This document shows positions 8,184 to 18,148 of a DNA stretch of 64,000 nt, piece by piece. The notes below the pieces were generated by a model that was not told where the DNA came from, made no database searches, and worked only from the letters and a program-made list of their open reading frames with translations. The position numbers and the translations under genes were made by a program. The DNA is from Bradyrhizobium manausense (lineage in GTDB: Bacteria; Pseudomonadota; Alphaproteobacteria; Rhizobiales; Xanthobacteraceae), in contig NZ_JAFCKB010000003.1 of assembly GCF_018130615.1 (NCBI RefSeq), positions 434,001 through 498,000 on the forward strand, written 5' to 3'. The number at the start of each line of letters is the position of its first letter. Positions within the stretch are counted from its first letter, which is position 1.

Positions 8184-8636
8184 CTATCGGGAGTGGCGTT
8201 GCAGGCTCCCGATCAGCCGCCCGACGAGCTCATCGATCTTGCCCAGCGCCGCCTGCGGATCGAGGAACTCGATATCGTCCACGTTCCAATATTCGACGCG
8301 ATGGGCGACGCCGGCAAAGCGTTGCTCGATCATCGGGCGATGCTCGGCGTCCTTCAGCGCGACCACATGGTCCGCGCCCGCAAAGTCGGCGACCGTGCAG
8401 AGCTCAGGATATCGCGCAGCGCCGCCCGGCGCGATGCCTTTCGCGCGCAGGGCGTCCAGCGTGTAGGGCGACATCGGCCCGACGTTTTCAGGGAAGAGGT
8501 TTTCGGCGACGCCGCGCGAAAATGCCTGCCAATCCAGTCCTACGAGCCCGGCTTGATGGTTGAAGAGTTCCTCGGCGTAGCGGCTTCGGTAGTAGTTGCC
8601 CGTGCAGAGGAACAGCACGCGGTTGGTCTTGTTCAT
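8184..8636 (-). CDS. Low-molecular-weight protein-tyrosine-phosphatase-like / arsenate-reductase-like protein
   Basis: A 150-residue protein whose N-terminus has the phosphate-binding loop C-x5-R as CTGNYYRS (Cys11, Arg17), like LMW tyrosine phosphatases and thioredoxin-dependent arsenate reductases. The usual second cysteine of the CxGNxCRSP signature is replaced by Tyr, and the following Pro by Arg (RSR). The acid-loop aspartate is not obvious, though VDDIEFLDP near the C-terminus may supply it. The ATG at 8636 is used rather than a TTG two codons earlier. It is convergent with the alcohol dehydrogenase gene. Its function, phosphatase or otherwise, is uncertain. Confidence 0.72.
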   Translation of the reverse strand: MNKTNRVLFLCTGNYYRSRYAEELFNHQAGLVGLDWQAFSRGVAENLFPENVGPMSPYTLDALRAKGIAPGGAARYPELCTVADFAGADHVVALKDAEHRPMIEQRFAGVAHRVEYWNVDDIEFLDPQAALGKIDELVGRLIGSLQRHSR

Positions 8637-8821
8637 CGGCAATGGGTCCGTGATCGATTTTCAGGCCGGGGCGCCTTGCGCGGTCATCGCATCTGCGGGC
8701 TTGCGCATCAAGCGCATCGGCTCCTCGATATCGCGATCGCCCACCTTCAAATATCGATTCGACGATCCGTTCGCGTGCCCTGTCGACTGCTTCGCTCTAC
8801 CCATCCTACTCGCGACGCGCT

Positions 8822-9448
8822 TCACAATGAGTGCACGACATCGAGGAGCGCTGAGATCTTGCCCGGATCTTTGATCCCCGGTTCACTCTCAAGGCCCGAC
8901 GAGACATCGATCATCCTTGCACCGGTGAGATTGATTGCCTTGGCTACATTGGCGGGATCAAGTTCACCTCCAAGCGCCCACGGCAAGGGATGCTTGATCC
9001 CCCGGAGCAGTTCCCAATTGCCCGACGTTGCGGAGGCTGGTTCGGGCTCTGCACCATCTGGCGGCTTGAACTCATAAAGGACGCGATCGGCCACGCCCTC
9101 CCACATTGTGACTGCGCGCAGGTCCCTGGCAGTTCGGACCGGTACGACGCCCCAAACAGCCGTTCCGGCAATCCCCGATGGTCGCTCGATTCCATTGAAT
9201 TGCAGGATGTGCAACTTCGCAGCACTGATCGCCGCCATGAAGAAAATGCTGTCCTGCTCGAAGAAGACGCCAACTTTCCGGACATGACGGGGAACGCGCG
9301 CCGCCAATTCGGCGGCTTGTTCGGGGGTCACACGGCCAGCAGAGGGCTTTCGGGAGAACGCGAACCCAACATGAGTTGCACCGCCTTTCACCGCAGCGTC
9401 AACGGCCTCCGGCGTGGTCAGCCCGCAGATTTTGACTTTGACCTTCAT
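8822..9448 (-). CDS. Divergent phosphoribosylanthranilate isomerase (TrpF) family paralogue
   Basis: A 208-residue TIM-barrel protein that starts with the TrpF signature KICGLT, including the catalytic Cys8. It keeps the overall TrpF order, ending in GGELDPANV and DVSSGLESEPGIKD. Other parts differ from a working isomerase. The general-acid aspartate region, normally LFDA, reads LYEF. The glycine-rich phosphate-binding stretch that should follow is replaced by PEPASATSGNW. The LQLHG strand reads LQFNG. It stands alone without trpA, trpB or accD, which usually neighbour true trpF in this group. It is therefore more likely a paralogue with altered or lost activity than the tryptophan-pathway enzyme. 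Confidence 0.72.
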   Translation of the reverse strand: MKVKVKICGLTTPEAVDAAVKGGATHVGFAFSRKPSAGRVTPEQAAELAARVPRHVRKVGVFFEQDSIFFMAAISAAKLHILQFNGIERPSGIAGTAVWGVVPVRTARDLRAVTMWEGVADRVLYEFKPPDGAEPEPASATSGNWELLRGIKHPLPWALGGELDPANVAKAINLTGARMIDVSSGLESEPGIKDPGKISALLDVVHSL

Positions 9449-9652
9449 CTGTGTTGCGGCCGGCTGCCAGCTACTGCGCGCACGATGACATCATGCCGGT
9501 GTTTTGCCCGACGAGTCAAATAGACTTCGTAAAATCGGTAGTTGTTGCGCTTTGGCGGTCGAGCCATCGATTTGGCGCACCTCGCCTACGGTGCATGGGG
9601 TTGTTTTCCCGTTTCTTGTCCGCTCGGCCCACCGCCGGCCTTGCGGACGGCA

Positions 9653-11383
9653 TCACCCCACCGTGGCGATGCGGCTGTCCGACCTCAGGTTCTGGAAGAA
9701 CTTCTCCACCTCGCGCGACAGCGTGTCCGCCGTGGCGGTCAGGCTGCTTGCCGCCGTCAGCACGGACGATGCCGCCGTGTCGGTTTCGCCGATGGCGTCG
9801 CGCAGCGAGGTGATGTTGGCGACCAGTGTCTCGTTGCCTTGGGCCGCCAATTGCGCGTTGGAGGAGATCTCGCGCGTCGCCTGGTCCTGCTGGCCGACGG
9901 CGCCGGCAATTGCCGAGGTGACCTCGTTGATCTCGCGCACCGCGCCGCCGATCTCGCGCACCGCATCGACCGCATTGCGGGTGGAGGACTGGATCATCGC
10001 GACGTTCTCGCTGATGTCGGCGGTCGCCTTCGCGGTCTGGCCTGCGAGCGCCTTGACCTCGTGAGCGACGACGGCAAAGCCGCGGCCGGCATCACCGGCG
10101 CGGGCGGCCTCGATGGTGGCGTTGAGCGCGAGCAGGTTGGTCTGCTCGGCGATCGTCTGAATGAGGGTCAGCACGCCGTCGATGCGCTGGGTGGCCGCGG
10201 CGAGACTCTCGATCTCGGCGATCGATTTCTCGGTGCGCTGGCCGGTCTGCTCGACTGCGCCTGCGCTGTGGCGCACCTGGCGGCCGATCTCTTCGACGGA
10301 GGCCGACAGCTCCTCGGCCGCCCCAGCGACCGCAGTGACGTTGTGCGAGGCCTGCTCGGTCGCGTTCGCCACCGTGCCGGCGCGGCTGTTCGCGTCTGCG
10401 GTGACGCGGGTGATGGTCTGCGCGGTCTCGCGCATGACGGATGCGTTGTCGCTGAGGCCGTGCATGATCGCGCCGATCGCTTCGCGAAACGCGTCGACCG
10501 ATTGCTCGATGTGGTGGGCGCGTTCTTCGCGTGCCGCCGAGTCCTGCGATACCTGCGAAGCGAGCTTGCGGTTGCGCCCCATCGCGTCCTGGAACACTTC
10601 GATGGCGCGGGCGAGCGCCCCGATCTCGTCGGCACGGCCTGAGTGCGGCACCACGACATTCTCGGCACCGTCGGCGACCTGCTTGATGGTCGCGGTGATC
10701 GCGGCCAGCGGCCGGGCGATCGAGCGGGCGATGATGATGACGCCGATCACGACCAGTGCCAGCGCCACGCCGCCGAGGCAGGTCAGGATGAAGGACAGCG
10801 TGCGGTTGGTTTCGGTCTCGCGCGCGATCTGCTTGGCCCGCTCGGCGTAGACCTTGGAGAGCGCCTCGAGATCCTTGTTCAGCGCCGAGCGCACAGCGCG
10901 GTTGGCGTCGTTGTCGCCCCATTCGCGGCCCGCGGCAGCATTGATCTCGACGCCGCGGCGCACCAGCTCCTTGCGAAACTCGACGAACTGCTCGATGCGC
11001 TTCTTGAAGGTGGCGAACTGCTCGGCATCGTCGGACTTGACGATGCTCTCCCAGCCCTTCACCACGCCCAGGATCTTCTCGTTGAACTTGAGCAGGCCGT
11101 CGCCGTATTTCTTCACCACCGCCGGCTCGGTCGACATGTAGACGCCGCGCGATTCCATCACGACCGCGTAGACCAGCGAGTTGACGCGTTCGACGTTCAG
11201 CGCGGCCGCGTTCGCCGTCTCGATCGCGCTGGTCAGCTCGGCGCTGCGGCGGCTGTTATAGTCGGACAGCATCGCGATCGCCGCGGTGAGCAGGGCGAAC
11301 AGCGCGAAGATCGCGTAGAGCTTGGTGGCAAGCGTGAAACGCCCAGCCAGGCTGGCGGCATTTCCGGATCGGTCTGATGTCAT
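9653..11383 (-). CDS. Methyl-accepting chemotaxis protein
   Basis: A 576-residue chemoreceptor. An N-terminal membrane helix (about residues 20-42) is followed by a four-helix-bundle-like periplasmic sensor domain. A second helix near residues 198-220 ([16 protein letters not shown]) leads into a HAMP domain starting RPLAAIT and a long coiled-coil signalling domain. The signalling tip matches the conserved [18 protein letters not shown]...[12 protein letters not shown] block. It would sense a ligand outside the inner membrane and control the CheA kinase. No che genes are adjacent. It is divergent from eutB. Confidence 0.92.
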   Translation of the reverse strand: MTSDRSGNAASLAGRFTLATKLYAIFALFALLTAAIAMLSDYNSRRSAELTSAIETANAAALNVERVNSLVYAVVMESRGVYMSTEPAVVKKYGDGLLKFNEKILGVVKGWESIVKSDDAEQFATFKKRIEQFVEFRKELVRRGVEINAAAGREWGDNDANRAVRSALNKDLEALSKVYAERAKQIARETETNRTLSFILTCLGGVALALVVIGVIIIARSIARPLAAITATIKQVADGAENVVVPHSGRADEIGALARAIEVFQDAMGRNRKLASQVSQDSAAREERAHHIEQSVDAFREAIGAIMHGLSDNASVMRETAQTITRVTADANSRAGTVANATEQASHNVTAVAGAAEELSASVEEIGRQVRHSAGAVEQTGQRTEKSIAEIESLAAATQRIDGVLTLIQTIAEQTNLLALNATIEAARAGDAGRGFAVVAHEVKALAGQTAKATADISENVAMIQSSTRNAVDAVREIGGAVREINEVTSAIAGAVGQQDQATREISSNAQLAAQGNETLVANITSLRDAIGETDTAASSVLTAASSLTATADTLSREVEKFFQNLRSDSRIATVG

Positions 11384-11605
11384 GATGTTTCAGGGCCTGG
11401 AACGGCCAGCAGCGGCCGGTGAGCACGGGTCGTCTAAAATTGATGCAAAACTATGCAGAACGAAGATGGATGTGGCGTTAACGCGGCCGTTCGCCCCCTT
11501 CGCCCTTGGTCGAAGGAAAGGTAAGATATTTCAGCGTCTTGATCCAAAGGTATGGTCTCAAGATCGCTGTACTCGGCCACTGGCCGACGAAACCCGGAGG
11601 GGCCT

Positions 11606-12988
11606 TTGGTCTACCGCCACACCATCGATGCCACGACCTACGCTTTTCCCGACCTGCGCGACCTCCTCGCCAAGGCGACGCCGCCGCGCTCCGGCGACCG
11701 GCTGGCCGGCATTGCCGCTGGCAGCGCCGAGCAGATGATCGCCGCGCGGATGGCGCTGGCGGACGTCCCCTTAAGTCAATTCCTGAACGAAGCGGTCATC
11801 CCCTACGAAGCCGACGAGGTCACCCGCCTCGTCATCGATAGCCATGACGCCACGGCCTTTGCGCCGGTGGCCTCGCTGACGGTCGGCGGCTTTCGCGACT
11901 GGCTGCTGTCGGACGCCGCCACGCCGGAAGCCGTGCGCAAGCTTGCGCCCGGCATCACGCCGGAGATGGCGGCCGCAGTCTCGAAGCTGATGCGCAACCA
12001 GGACCTGATTCTGGCGGCGAGGAAATGCGAGGTCGTCACCGCCTTCCGCAACACCATCGGCCTGAAGGGCCGGATGAGCACGCGGCTCCAGCCCAACCAT
12101 CCCTTCGACGATAGCAGGGGCATCACGGCCTCGATCCTCGACGGCCTGCTGCTCGGGGCGGGCGATGCCTGCATCGGCATCAATCCGGCGAGCGATGATC
12201 CCGCCGTGATTGCCCAATTGCTTCGGCTCCTGGACGAGATCATCGCCCGGCTGAAGATCCCGACGCAGGGCTGCGTGCTGACCCATGTCACGACGACGCT
12301 GTCGCTGATCGGGCAGGGCGTACCGGTCGACCTCGTCTTCCAGTCGGTCGCCGGCACCGAGGCCGCCAACCGCAGCTTCGGCATCGACCTCGCTTTGCTG
12401 AAGGAGGCACAGGCAGCCGGGCTGTCGCAGAAGCGCGGCACGGTCGGTCAGAACGTCATGTACTTCGAAACCGGGCAGGGCTCGGCGCTGTCGGCCAACG
12501 CCCATCACGGTGTCGACCAGCAGACCTGCGAGGCGCGCGCCTATGCGGTCGCGCGTGCCTTTGCGCCATTGCTGGTCAACAGCGTGGTCGGCTTCATCGG
12601 ACCGGAATATCTCTACGACGGCAAGGAGATCATCCGGGCAGGGCTGGAAGACCATTTTTGCGGCAAGCTGCTCGGCCTGCCGCTCGGGATCGACATCTGC
12701 TACACCAATCATGCCGAGGCGGACCAGGACGACATGGATAATCTCCTGACGCTGCTTGCCGCCGCCGGCGTCACCTTCATCATGGGCGTCCCCGGCGCCG
12801 ACGACGTCATGCTGAATTACCAGTCCACCTCCTTCCACGATGCGCTTTATGTCCGGGATGTCTTCGGTGCGGCCCGCGCCCCGGAGTTCGACGACTGGCT
12901 GGTGCAGTCGGGTATTGTAGGCGCCGATTTCCGCCTTGCGGGCGATGCAGGCCTGTTGCCCGATTTTGCCTCCCGGCTGATCGCGTAA
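11606..12988 (+). CDS. eutB: Ethanolamine ammonia-lyase large subunit EutB
   Basis: A protein of about 460 residues matching EutB, the catalytic TIM-barrel subunit of adenosylcobalamin-dependent ethanolamine ammonia-lyase, which converts ethanolamine to acetaldehyde and ammonia. Family blocks include NHPFDDSRGITASI, GDACIGINPASDD, VGQNVMYFETGQGSALSANAHHG and GIDICYTNHAEADQDD. The frame is open from 11552, but a TTG at 11606 placed five bases after GGAGG gives the usual EutB N-terminus and length, so it is preferred. The partner subunit gene eutC lies 1.7 kb downstream, separated by hpnP. No EutA reactivase or microcompartment genes are present. Confidence 0.93.
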   Translation: MVYRHTIDATTYAFPDLRDLLAKATPPRSGDRLAGIAAGSAEQMIAARMALADVPLSQFLNEAVIPYEADEVTRLVIDSHDATAFAPVASLTVGGFRDWLLSDAATPEAVRKLAPGITPEMAAAVSKLMRNQDLILAARKCEVVTAFRNTIGLKGRMSTRLQPNHPFDDSRGITASILDGLLLGAGDACIGINPASDDPAVIAQLLRLLDEIIARLKIPTQGCVLTHVTTTLSLIGQGVPVDLVFQSVAGTEAANRSFGIDLALLKEAQAAGLSQKRGTVGQNVMYFETGQGSALSANAHHGVDQQTCEARAYAVARAFAPLLVNSVVGFIGPEYLYDGKEIIRAGLEDHFCGKLLGLPLGIDICYTNHAEADQDDMDNLLTLLAAAGVTFIMGVPGADDVMLNYQSTSFHDALYVRDVFGAARAPEFDDWLVQSGIVGADFRLAGDAGLLPDFASRLIA

Positions 12989-13014
12989 CGCGAAAAAACT
13001 TCCACCCACCGGCG

Positions 13015-13040
13015 TGAACCGGGGAAACCATTGGCGCGTC
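13015..13040 (+). promoter_or_regulatory. Weak candidate EcfG-type general-stress promoter upstream of hpnP
   Basis: TGAAC, 17 bases, then CGTC resembles the alphaproteobacterial EcfG consensus GGAAC-N16/17-cGTT with one mismatch in each half. It lies about 110 bases upstream of the hpnP start. EcfG control of hpnP is established for Rhodopseudomonas palustris, which is why I looked for it. The match alone is too weak to prove a promoter. Confidence 0.25.
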
Positions 13041-13150
13041 TCACGAATTAGTTCGGTGCCACAATATTGAGGAAATCCGGCCGCAGCGTTACGCTATGTG
13101 TCTGGAGACCTCGTCAGTACCGTTCGTAGAACGTGGTTGGGGGAAGTTCG

Positions 13151-14737
13151 ATGCGCGCTGAAAGCAACGGAACGAGCCGGCACATTCTCTGCGTCTTCCC
13201 GCGCTACACGTCGTCGTTCGGGACCTTCGAGCACGCCTATCCGCTGACGGACGGTGTCCGAGCCTTCATGCCGCCGCAGGGACTCCTGCTGCTCGCGGCC
13301 TATCTGCCCAGGGAATGGCAGGTCAAATTCGTCGACGAGAATCTTCGCCGCACGACCAGAGAAGAGTTCGAGTGGGCGGAAGCCGTGTTCGTCAGCGGCA
13401 TGCACATCCAGCGCCAGCAGATGAACGACATCTGCCGCCGCGCCCATGAATTCGACCTGCCGGTCGCGCTTGGCGGCCCCTCGGTCAGCGCCTGTCCGGA
13501 CTATTATCCGTCGTTCGACTATCTCCATGTCGGCGAGCTCGGCGACGCCACCAACCAGCTGCTTGAAATCCTGTCGCGCGATACGTCTCGCCCCGAGCAG
13601 CAGGTGGTGCTGACCACCAAGGACCGGGTGCCGATGACGGAGTTTCCGATCCCGGCCTATGAGCTTGCCGACGTGAAACGGTATTTCCTCGGCAGCATCC
13701 AGTATTCCAGCGGCTGTCCCTACCAGTGCGAGTTCTGCGACATTCCCGGCCTCTACGGCCGCAACCCGCGCATCAAGACGCCGGAGCAGATCATCGCCGA
13801 GCTCGATCGCCTGCGCGAATGCGGCATGACCGACACGGTCTATTTCGTCGACGACAATTTCATCGGCAACCGCAAGGCCGCGATGGACCTGCTGCCGCAT
13901 CTGATCGAATGGCAGAAGAAGACCGGCTATGTGATGCGGCTCGCCTGCGAGGCGACGCTGAACATCGCAAAACGCCCGGAAATCCTCGAGAAGATGCGCG
14001 AGGCCTATTTCATCACCATCTTCTGCGGCATCGAGACGCCGGATCCCGACGCGCTGAAGGCGATGCACAAGGACCACAACATGATGGTCCCGATCCTGGA
14101 GGGCGTGCGCACCATCAACTCCTACGGCATGGAGGTGGTGTCCGGCATCATCATGGGCCTCGACACCGACAAGCCGAACACCTCGGAGGCGCTGCTCGCC
14201 TTTGTCGAGGAGTCCCGGATTCCGCTGCTCACCATCAACCTGCTCCAGGCATTGCCGAAGACGCCGCTATGGGACCGGTTGGAGCGGGAAGGGCGCCTGA
14301 TCGATGATGAGGGGCGCGATTCCAACGTCAACTTCCTGCTGCCGTATGACGAGGTCGTCGCGTCCTGGAAGCACGCCATGGGCGTGGCTTACGAGCCCGA
14401 GAAGGTCTATGCGCGCTTCCAGTATCAATGCGACCACGTCTATGTGCACCGTCTCAAGATGCCGGTGCCGGACGAGATGAAGACCTGGCCCAACATCCGG
14501 CGCGGGCTCGTCATGCTGCGCAATATCTTCTGGAAGGTCGGCGTGCTCGGCGACTACAAGCGCGTGTTCTGGAAGTTTGCGCTGGGGCGCATCAAGCGCG
14601 GCGACATCGAGGGGCTGATTGGCTGCACCATGATCGCGCATCATCTCATCACCTTCGCGCGCGCGGCTTCAACCGGCCAGCAGAACGCTTCGAATTATTC
14701 GATCCGGCTGCGTGAAGCGTCCGTTCCCGCCGAATGA
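13151..14737 (+). CDS. hpnP: Hopanoid C-2 methylase HpnP (B12-binding radical SAM protein)
   Basis: A 528-residue protein with an N-terminal cobalamin-binding-type Rossmann domain (residues about 10-150) and a radical SAM domain whose CxxxCxxC cluster ligands are Cys189, Cys193 and Cys196. A C-terminal extension of the DUF4070 type follows. HpnP methylates C-2 of the hopanoid A ring using SAM and a cobalamin carrier, giving 2-methylhopanoids. The assignment rests on the overall sequence ([15 protein letters not shown] start, [20 protein letters not shown] core) and on proximity to the hopanoid genes. The start follows GGGGGA at good spacing. Its TGA overlaps the ATG of eutC (ATGA), so the two are translationally coupled. 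Another B12-radical-SAM methyltransferase is the main alternative. Confidence 0.82.
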   Translation: MRAESNGTSRHILCVFPRYTSSFGTFEHAYPLTDGVRAFMPPQGLLLLAAYLPREWQVKFVDENLRRTTREEFEWAEAVFVSGMHIQRQQMNDICRRAHEFDLPVALGGPSVSACPDYYPSFDYLHVGELGDATNQLLEILSRDTSRPEQQVVLTTKDRVPMTEFPIPAYELADVKRYFLGSIQYSSGCPYQCEFCDIPGLYGRNPRIKTPEQIIAELDRLRECGMTDTVYFVDDNFIGNRKAAMDLLPHLIEWQKKTGYVMRLACEATLNIAKRPEILEKMREAYFITIFCGIETPDPDALKAMHKDHNMMVPILEGVRTINSYGMEVVSGIIMGLDTDKPNTSEALLAFVEESRIPLLTINLLQALPKTPLWDRLEREGRLIDDEGRDSNVNFLLPYDEVVASWKHAMGVAYEPEKVYARFQYQCDHVYVHRLKMPVPDEMKTWPNIRRGLVMLRNIFWKVGVLGDYKRVFWKFALGRIKRGDIEGLIGCTMIAHHLITFARAASTGQQNASNYSIRLREASVPAE

Positions 14738-15519
14738 GCGACGAGCCCGTTCCGGCGCGCCCGACCCTCGATCTCAGAGCGTTCACGCCTGCGCGCGTCG
14801 CGCTCGGGCGCAGCGGTGCGAGCCTGCCGACCAAGCCGCTGCTCGACTTCACGCTGGCTCACGCCCGCGCCCGTGACGCCGTACATGCCGTCTTCGACGC
14901 CCAGCGTCTCGTGGCCGGGATCAGTGCGCTCGGCCTTGCCGCCACCGAGGTCAGGAGCCGGGCTGCTGATCGCAGCGATTATCTGCGCCGGCCGGATCTC
15001 GGCCGGCAGCTCGATGCCGGCTCTGCCGCGGCGCTGGCCGATCGTGCCGTCGCGCCATGCCAGCTCGCGATCGTCATCGGCGATGGATTGTCGGCGGCCG
15101 CGGTCCATGCCCATGCGGTCGCGCTGTTGAACAGCCTGCTTGGGATGCTTGCGCAGGGCGACGCTGTCGCGATCGGTCATGTCGTCGTCGCCTCAGGCGC
15201 GCGGGTTGCACTCGGCGACGAGATCGGGGTCATTCTCGGCGCCCGCATGGTCTTGATGCTGATCGGCGAGCGGCCGGGCCTGTCCGCGCCAGACAGCCTC
15301 GGCGCATATCTGACCTTCGCGCCGAGGCCCGGCCTGACCGATGCTGGGCGCAACTGCGTGTCGAACATCCACAAGGCCGGGTTGAGCTATGACGAGGCGG
15401 CCCTCAAGATCGCCTGGCTCGTCCGCGAAGGATTGGCACGGGAGGTCACCGGCGTGGTGCTCAAGGACGAGAGTGCTGACCGCGCGCCGCGTCGAATTGG
15501 CACGGCTTTGCCCGAATGA
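14734..15519 (+). CDS. eutC: Ethanolamine ammonia-lyase small subunit EutC
   Basis: A 261-residue protein matching EutC, which together with EutB binds adenosylcobalamin at the subunit interface. Family blocks seen are [16 protein letters not shown] near the N-terminus, [24 protein letters not shown], and a C-terminal [19 protein letters not shown]. Its ATG overlaps the hpnP stop by four bases (ATGA), so translation probably depends on ribosomes finishing hpnP. In most genomes eutC directly follows eutB; here hpnP is inserted between them on the same strand. Confidence 0.93.
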   Translation: MSDEPVPARPTLDLRAFTPARVALGRSGASLPTKPLLDFTLAHARARDAVHAVFDAQRLVAGISALGLAATEVRSRAADRSDYLRRPDLGRQLDAGSAAALADRAVAPCQLAIVIGDGLSAAAVHAHAVALLNSLLGMLAQGDAVAIGHVVVASGARVALGDEIGVILGARMVLMLIGERPGLSAPDSLGAYLTFAPRPGLTDAGRNCVSNIHKAGLSYDEAALKIAWLVREGLAREVTGVVLKDESADRAPRRIGTALPE

Positions 15520-15724
15520 CGGGCATTCCGGCAAAATCGCCGCATCTTGATCGATTCGGAGCCCGTTGGCGTGCTTGCGAGTCGGGCCATTGACCTGCTA
15601 AACCGCTGCCGGCGATTTTCCGCGCATTTTCAAAGGGCAAGCCTCCCATTGGTATGGCGTTTTCAAGCCGTTCGCGGGGCGCAACAAGCTCACAGCTCGA
15701 GCCGATTTAGGAACTGGACAAGGC

Positions 15725-18091
15725 ATGCTCGAAAAGCACCGCGAGAATGAGGTTCATGTCGACAAGGTCGAGCAGGGGCCTGCGTCCTCAATTGCCTTCG
15801 GGCTGGAGCGTCTCGGGCTAATTGCGGTCCGGGCACCGATCGTCTCCTGCATCATTCTGCTCGCGCTGATCGTCGGCGCCGTGTTCGGCATTGAGCGGAT
15901 CAAGATCGACGATTCGCTGTCGCAGCTGTTCCGCTCCAACACGCCGGAATTCCGCCAGTATGAAGCGGTGACCAAGAAGTTCCCGGCCGAGGAATTCGAC
16001 GTTCTCGTTGTGGTCGAGGGCCAGAAACTCCTGGCGCGAAACAACCTTGAGAAGCTGCGCGACTTCGTCACCGACATGCAGCTGGTCGAGGGCACGCGCG
16101 GCCTGGTGTCGCTGTTCTCGGCGCGCCAGGCGCCGGCGCCGGGCAAGCTGCCGGCCGCGTTGTTCCCCTCCGAACTGCCGGAGGGCGCGGCCTATGACAA
16201 GTTCATCGAGACCGTCAAGAACAACGAGATCATCCGCGGCAAGCTGTTGTCCGAGGATGGCACGCTCGCGCTGATCGTGCTGTCGCTCGATCCGGAGGTG
16301 GTTGCCTCCAGCAAGCTCACCAAGACCGTCGGCGACATCCGCGCGCTGATGAAGGAAGATCTCGGCGACACCGGGCTCAGCGTGCAGCTCTCCGGCGTGC
16401 CGGTGATGCAGCTCGAGATCCGCAACGCGGTCGAGCGCGACGGCCTCACCTACAACATCCTCGGCATCCTCGCCGGCTGCGTCATCGCCATTATTTTCTT
16501 CCGCAAGATCTCGTTCATGGTGGTGGCGGCATTCCCGCCGATGATCGCGATCCTGATCGCGCTCGGCGCGCTCGGCTGGGCCAATTTCAATCTCAACATG
16601 TTTCTCAACGTGATGACGCCGCTCATCATGGTGATCTCGTTCTCGGACTCGATGCAGCTCACCTTCGCCGCGCGCGACCGGCTGATCGCGGGCCAGGACA
16701 AGTTCACCGCGTTCAAGAACGCGGTGCTGGTGGTGGGCCCGGCCTGCGTGCTGACGCACGGCACTGCCGGCATTTCCTTCATCGCGCTGCAGTTCTCCGA
16801 CTCCGACCTGATCCGCAAATTCGGCGAGGCGGGCCTCGCCGCGACCATCATCGCACTGGTCACGGTGCTGTCGCTGGTGCCGGTGTTCGGCGTGCTGTTC
16901 GTGCGCAACGAGAAGATCTTTGCGGTCAAGTTCCAGAGCGCCGATGCCGGCGTGCAGGCGCTGCGCAATTTCTGCTACTGGATCGCCGTGCGCATGGTCG
17001 GCCGGCCCGGCCTGTTCAGCCTGATCGCGCTGCTGTTCGTCGCCAGCCTCGGCGTCATCTACGCCAATCTTCAGCCGCGCTACCGGCTCGCCGACCAGGT
17101 GCCGGACAAGCGCCAGGCGGTTGCCGCCAGCAACCGGCTCGATGCCAAGCTGACCGGCGCTAATCCGGTCAACGTGCTGATTCAGCTCCCCAAGGGTGAA
17201 ACGCTCTACTCGCCGGAGACGCTGCAGACCATTGCGGACGTCCACGCGACCGTCGAGAAAGCGGCCGGCGTCGGCAATGTCTGGTCGCTGGAGACGCTGC
17301 GCCGCTGGCTGGCGGAAAAGGCCGGCAGCAGCGACGTCGCAACGCTCCAGGAATATGTCAACGTCATCCCCGAGCATCTGGTGCGGCGGTTCATCGACGC
17401 GCAGCAGGATGCGGTGGTCGTGGCCGGCCGCGTGCCGGACAAGGACTCCAGCCAGCTCTTGCCGATCGTCGACAAGCTCGATTCCGAGCTCGACGCCGTC
17501 CGCAAGAAGCATCCCGGCTACGAGGTTGCCGTCACCGGTCTTGCCGCCATCGCCGCCCGCAACTCGGCCGGCATGATCGAGAAGCTGAATCGCGGTCTCA
17601 CCGTCGAATTCGCGCTGGTCGCGATCTTCATCGGTCTCGCCTTCCGCTCCTGGGTGGTGATGTTTGCCTGCATCCTGCCCGGCATCTTCCCGGTGGTGAT
17701 GTCGGGAACGGTGCTGTGGGCGATGGGGGAGGGGCTGCAATTTGCTAGCGTGGTGGCGCTCACCGTCTCGTTCGGCCTGGGCCTCTCCGCAACCATCCAC
17801 TTCCTCAACCGTCTGCGGCTGGAGAGCAAGCCCGGCGTCGGTTCGGCGCTCGCGGTGGAACGTGCGACCGTGCTGGTCGGTCCGGCGCTGATCCTGACCA
17901 CGGTGGTCCTGGCCTGCGGCCTCGTCGTCACCGTGTTCTCGGACTTGCCGTCGCTGCGGCTGTTCGGCTGGCTCAGCGCCTTCTCGATGGTGGCGGCGCT
18001 GGTCGCCGACCTCTTCATCCTGCGGCCGACCGCGATGTGGCTGATCAATTTGCACGCCAAGCTTCAGGGGCCCGACAAGCCGGCGATCTGA
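15725..18091 (+). CDS. RND/MMPL family exporter (HpnN-like, hydrophobe efflux type)
   Basis: A 788-residue inner-membrane protein with the RND layout. One membrane helix near residues 38-56 is followed by a periplasmic loop starting KIDDSLSQLFRSNTPEF. Then come five clustered helices (about 235-390), a second single helix and periplasmic loop, and a final helix cluster (about 625-775). It belongs to the two-loop lipid-exporting group that includes HpnN and MMPL proteins. It lies 205 bases after eutC on the same strand and between hpnP and the hpnC operon, so a lipid cargo related to hopanoids is a reasonable guess. It is distinct from hpnN further downstream. Confidence 0.85.
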   Translation: MLEKHRENEVHVDKVEQGPASSIAFGLERLGLIAVRAPIVSCIILLALIVGAVFGIERIKIDDSLSQLFRSNTPEFRQYEAVTKKFPAEEFDVLVVVEGQKLLARNNLEKLRDFVTDMQLVEGTRGLVSLFSARQAPAPGKLPAALFPSELPEGAAYDKFIETVKNNEIIRGKLLSEDGTLALIVLSLDPEVVASSKLTKTVGDIRALMKEDLGDTGLSVQLSGVPVMQLEIRNAVERDGLTYNILGILAGCVIAIIFFRKISFMVVAAFPPMIAILIALGALGWANFNLNMFLNVMTPLIMVISFSDSMQLTFAARDRLIAGQDKFTAFKNAVLVVGPACVLTHGTAGISFIALQFSDSDLIRKFGEAGLAATIIALVTVLSLVPVFGVLFVRNEKIFAVKFQSADAGVQALRNFCYWIAVRMVGRPGLFSLIALLFVASLGVIYANLQPRYRLADQVPDKRQAVAASNRLDAKLTGANPVNVLIQLPKGETLYSPETLQTIADVHATVEKAAGVGNVWSLETLRRWLAEKAGSSDVATLQEYVNVIPEHLVRRFIDAQQDAVVVAGRVPDKDSSQLLPIVDKLDSELDAVRKKHPGYEVAVTGLAAIAARNSAGMIEKLNRGLTVEFALVAIFIGLAFRSWVVMFACILPGIFPVVMSGTVLWAMGEGLQFASVVALTVSFGLGLSATIHFLNRLRLESKPGVGSALAVERATVLVGPALILTTVVLACGLVVTVFSDLPSLRLFGWLSAFSMVAALVADLFILRPTAMWLINLHAKLQGPDKPAI

Positions 18092-18148
18092 GCGGGGTCA
18101 TCTCGCCGCCACCGAATCGCAGCACACTAGCTGCAGTTCGGAGGCTCG

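Noticed and set aside
11384-11605. Possible cobalamin riboswitch upstream of eutB (GGCCACTGGCC near the start)
   Set aside because: Only a short B12-box-like coincidence is present; the other conserved helices and sequence boxes of the riboswitch are absent, and the gap is short.
15818-18055. A 745-residue open frame antisense to the RND/MMPL gene
   Set aside because: It is rich in His, Asp, Gln, Arg and Glu with no domain, as expected from the reverse strand of a hydrophobic gene at high GC; the sense frame has clear RND features.
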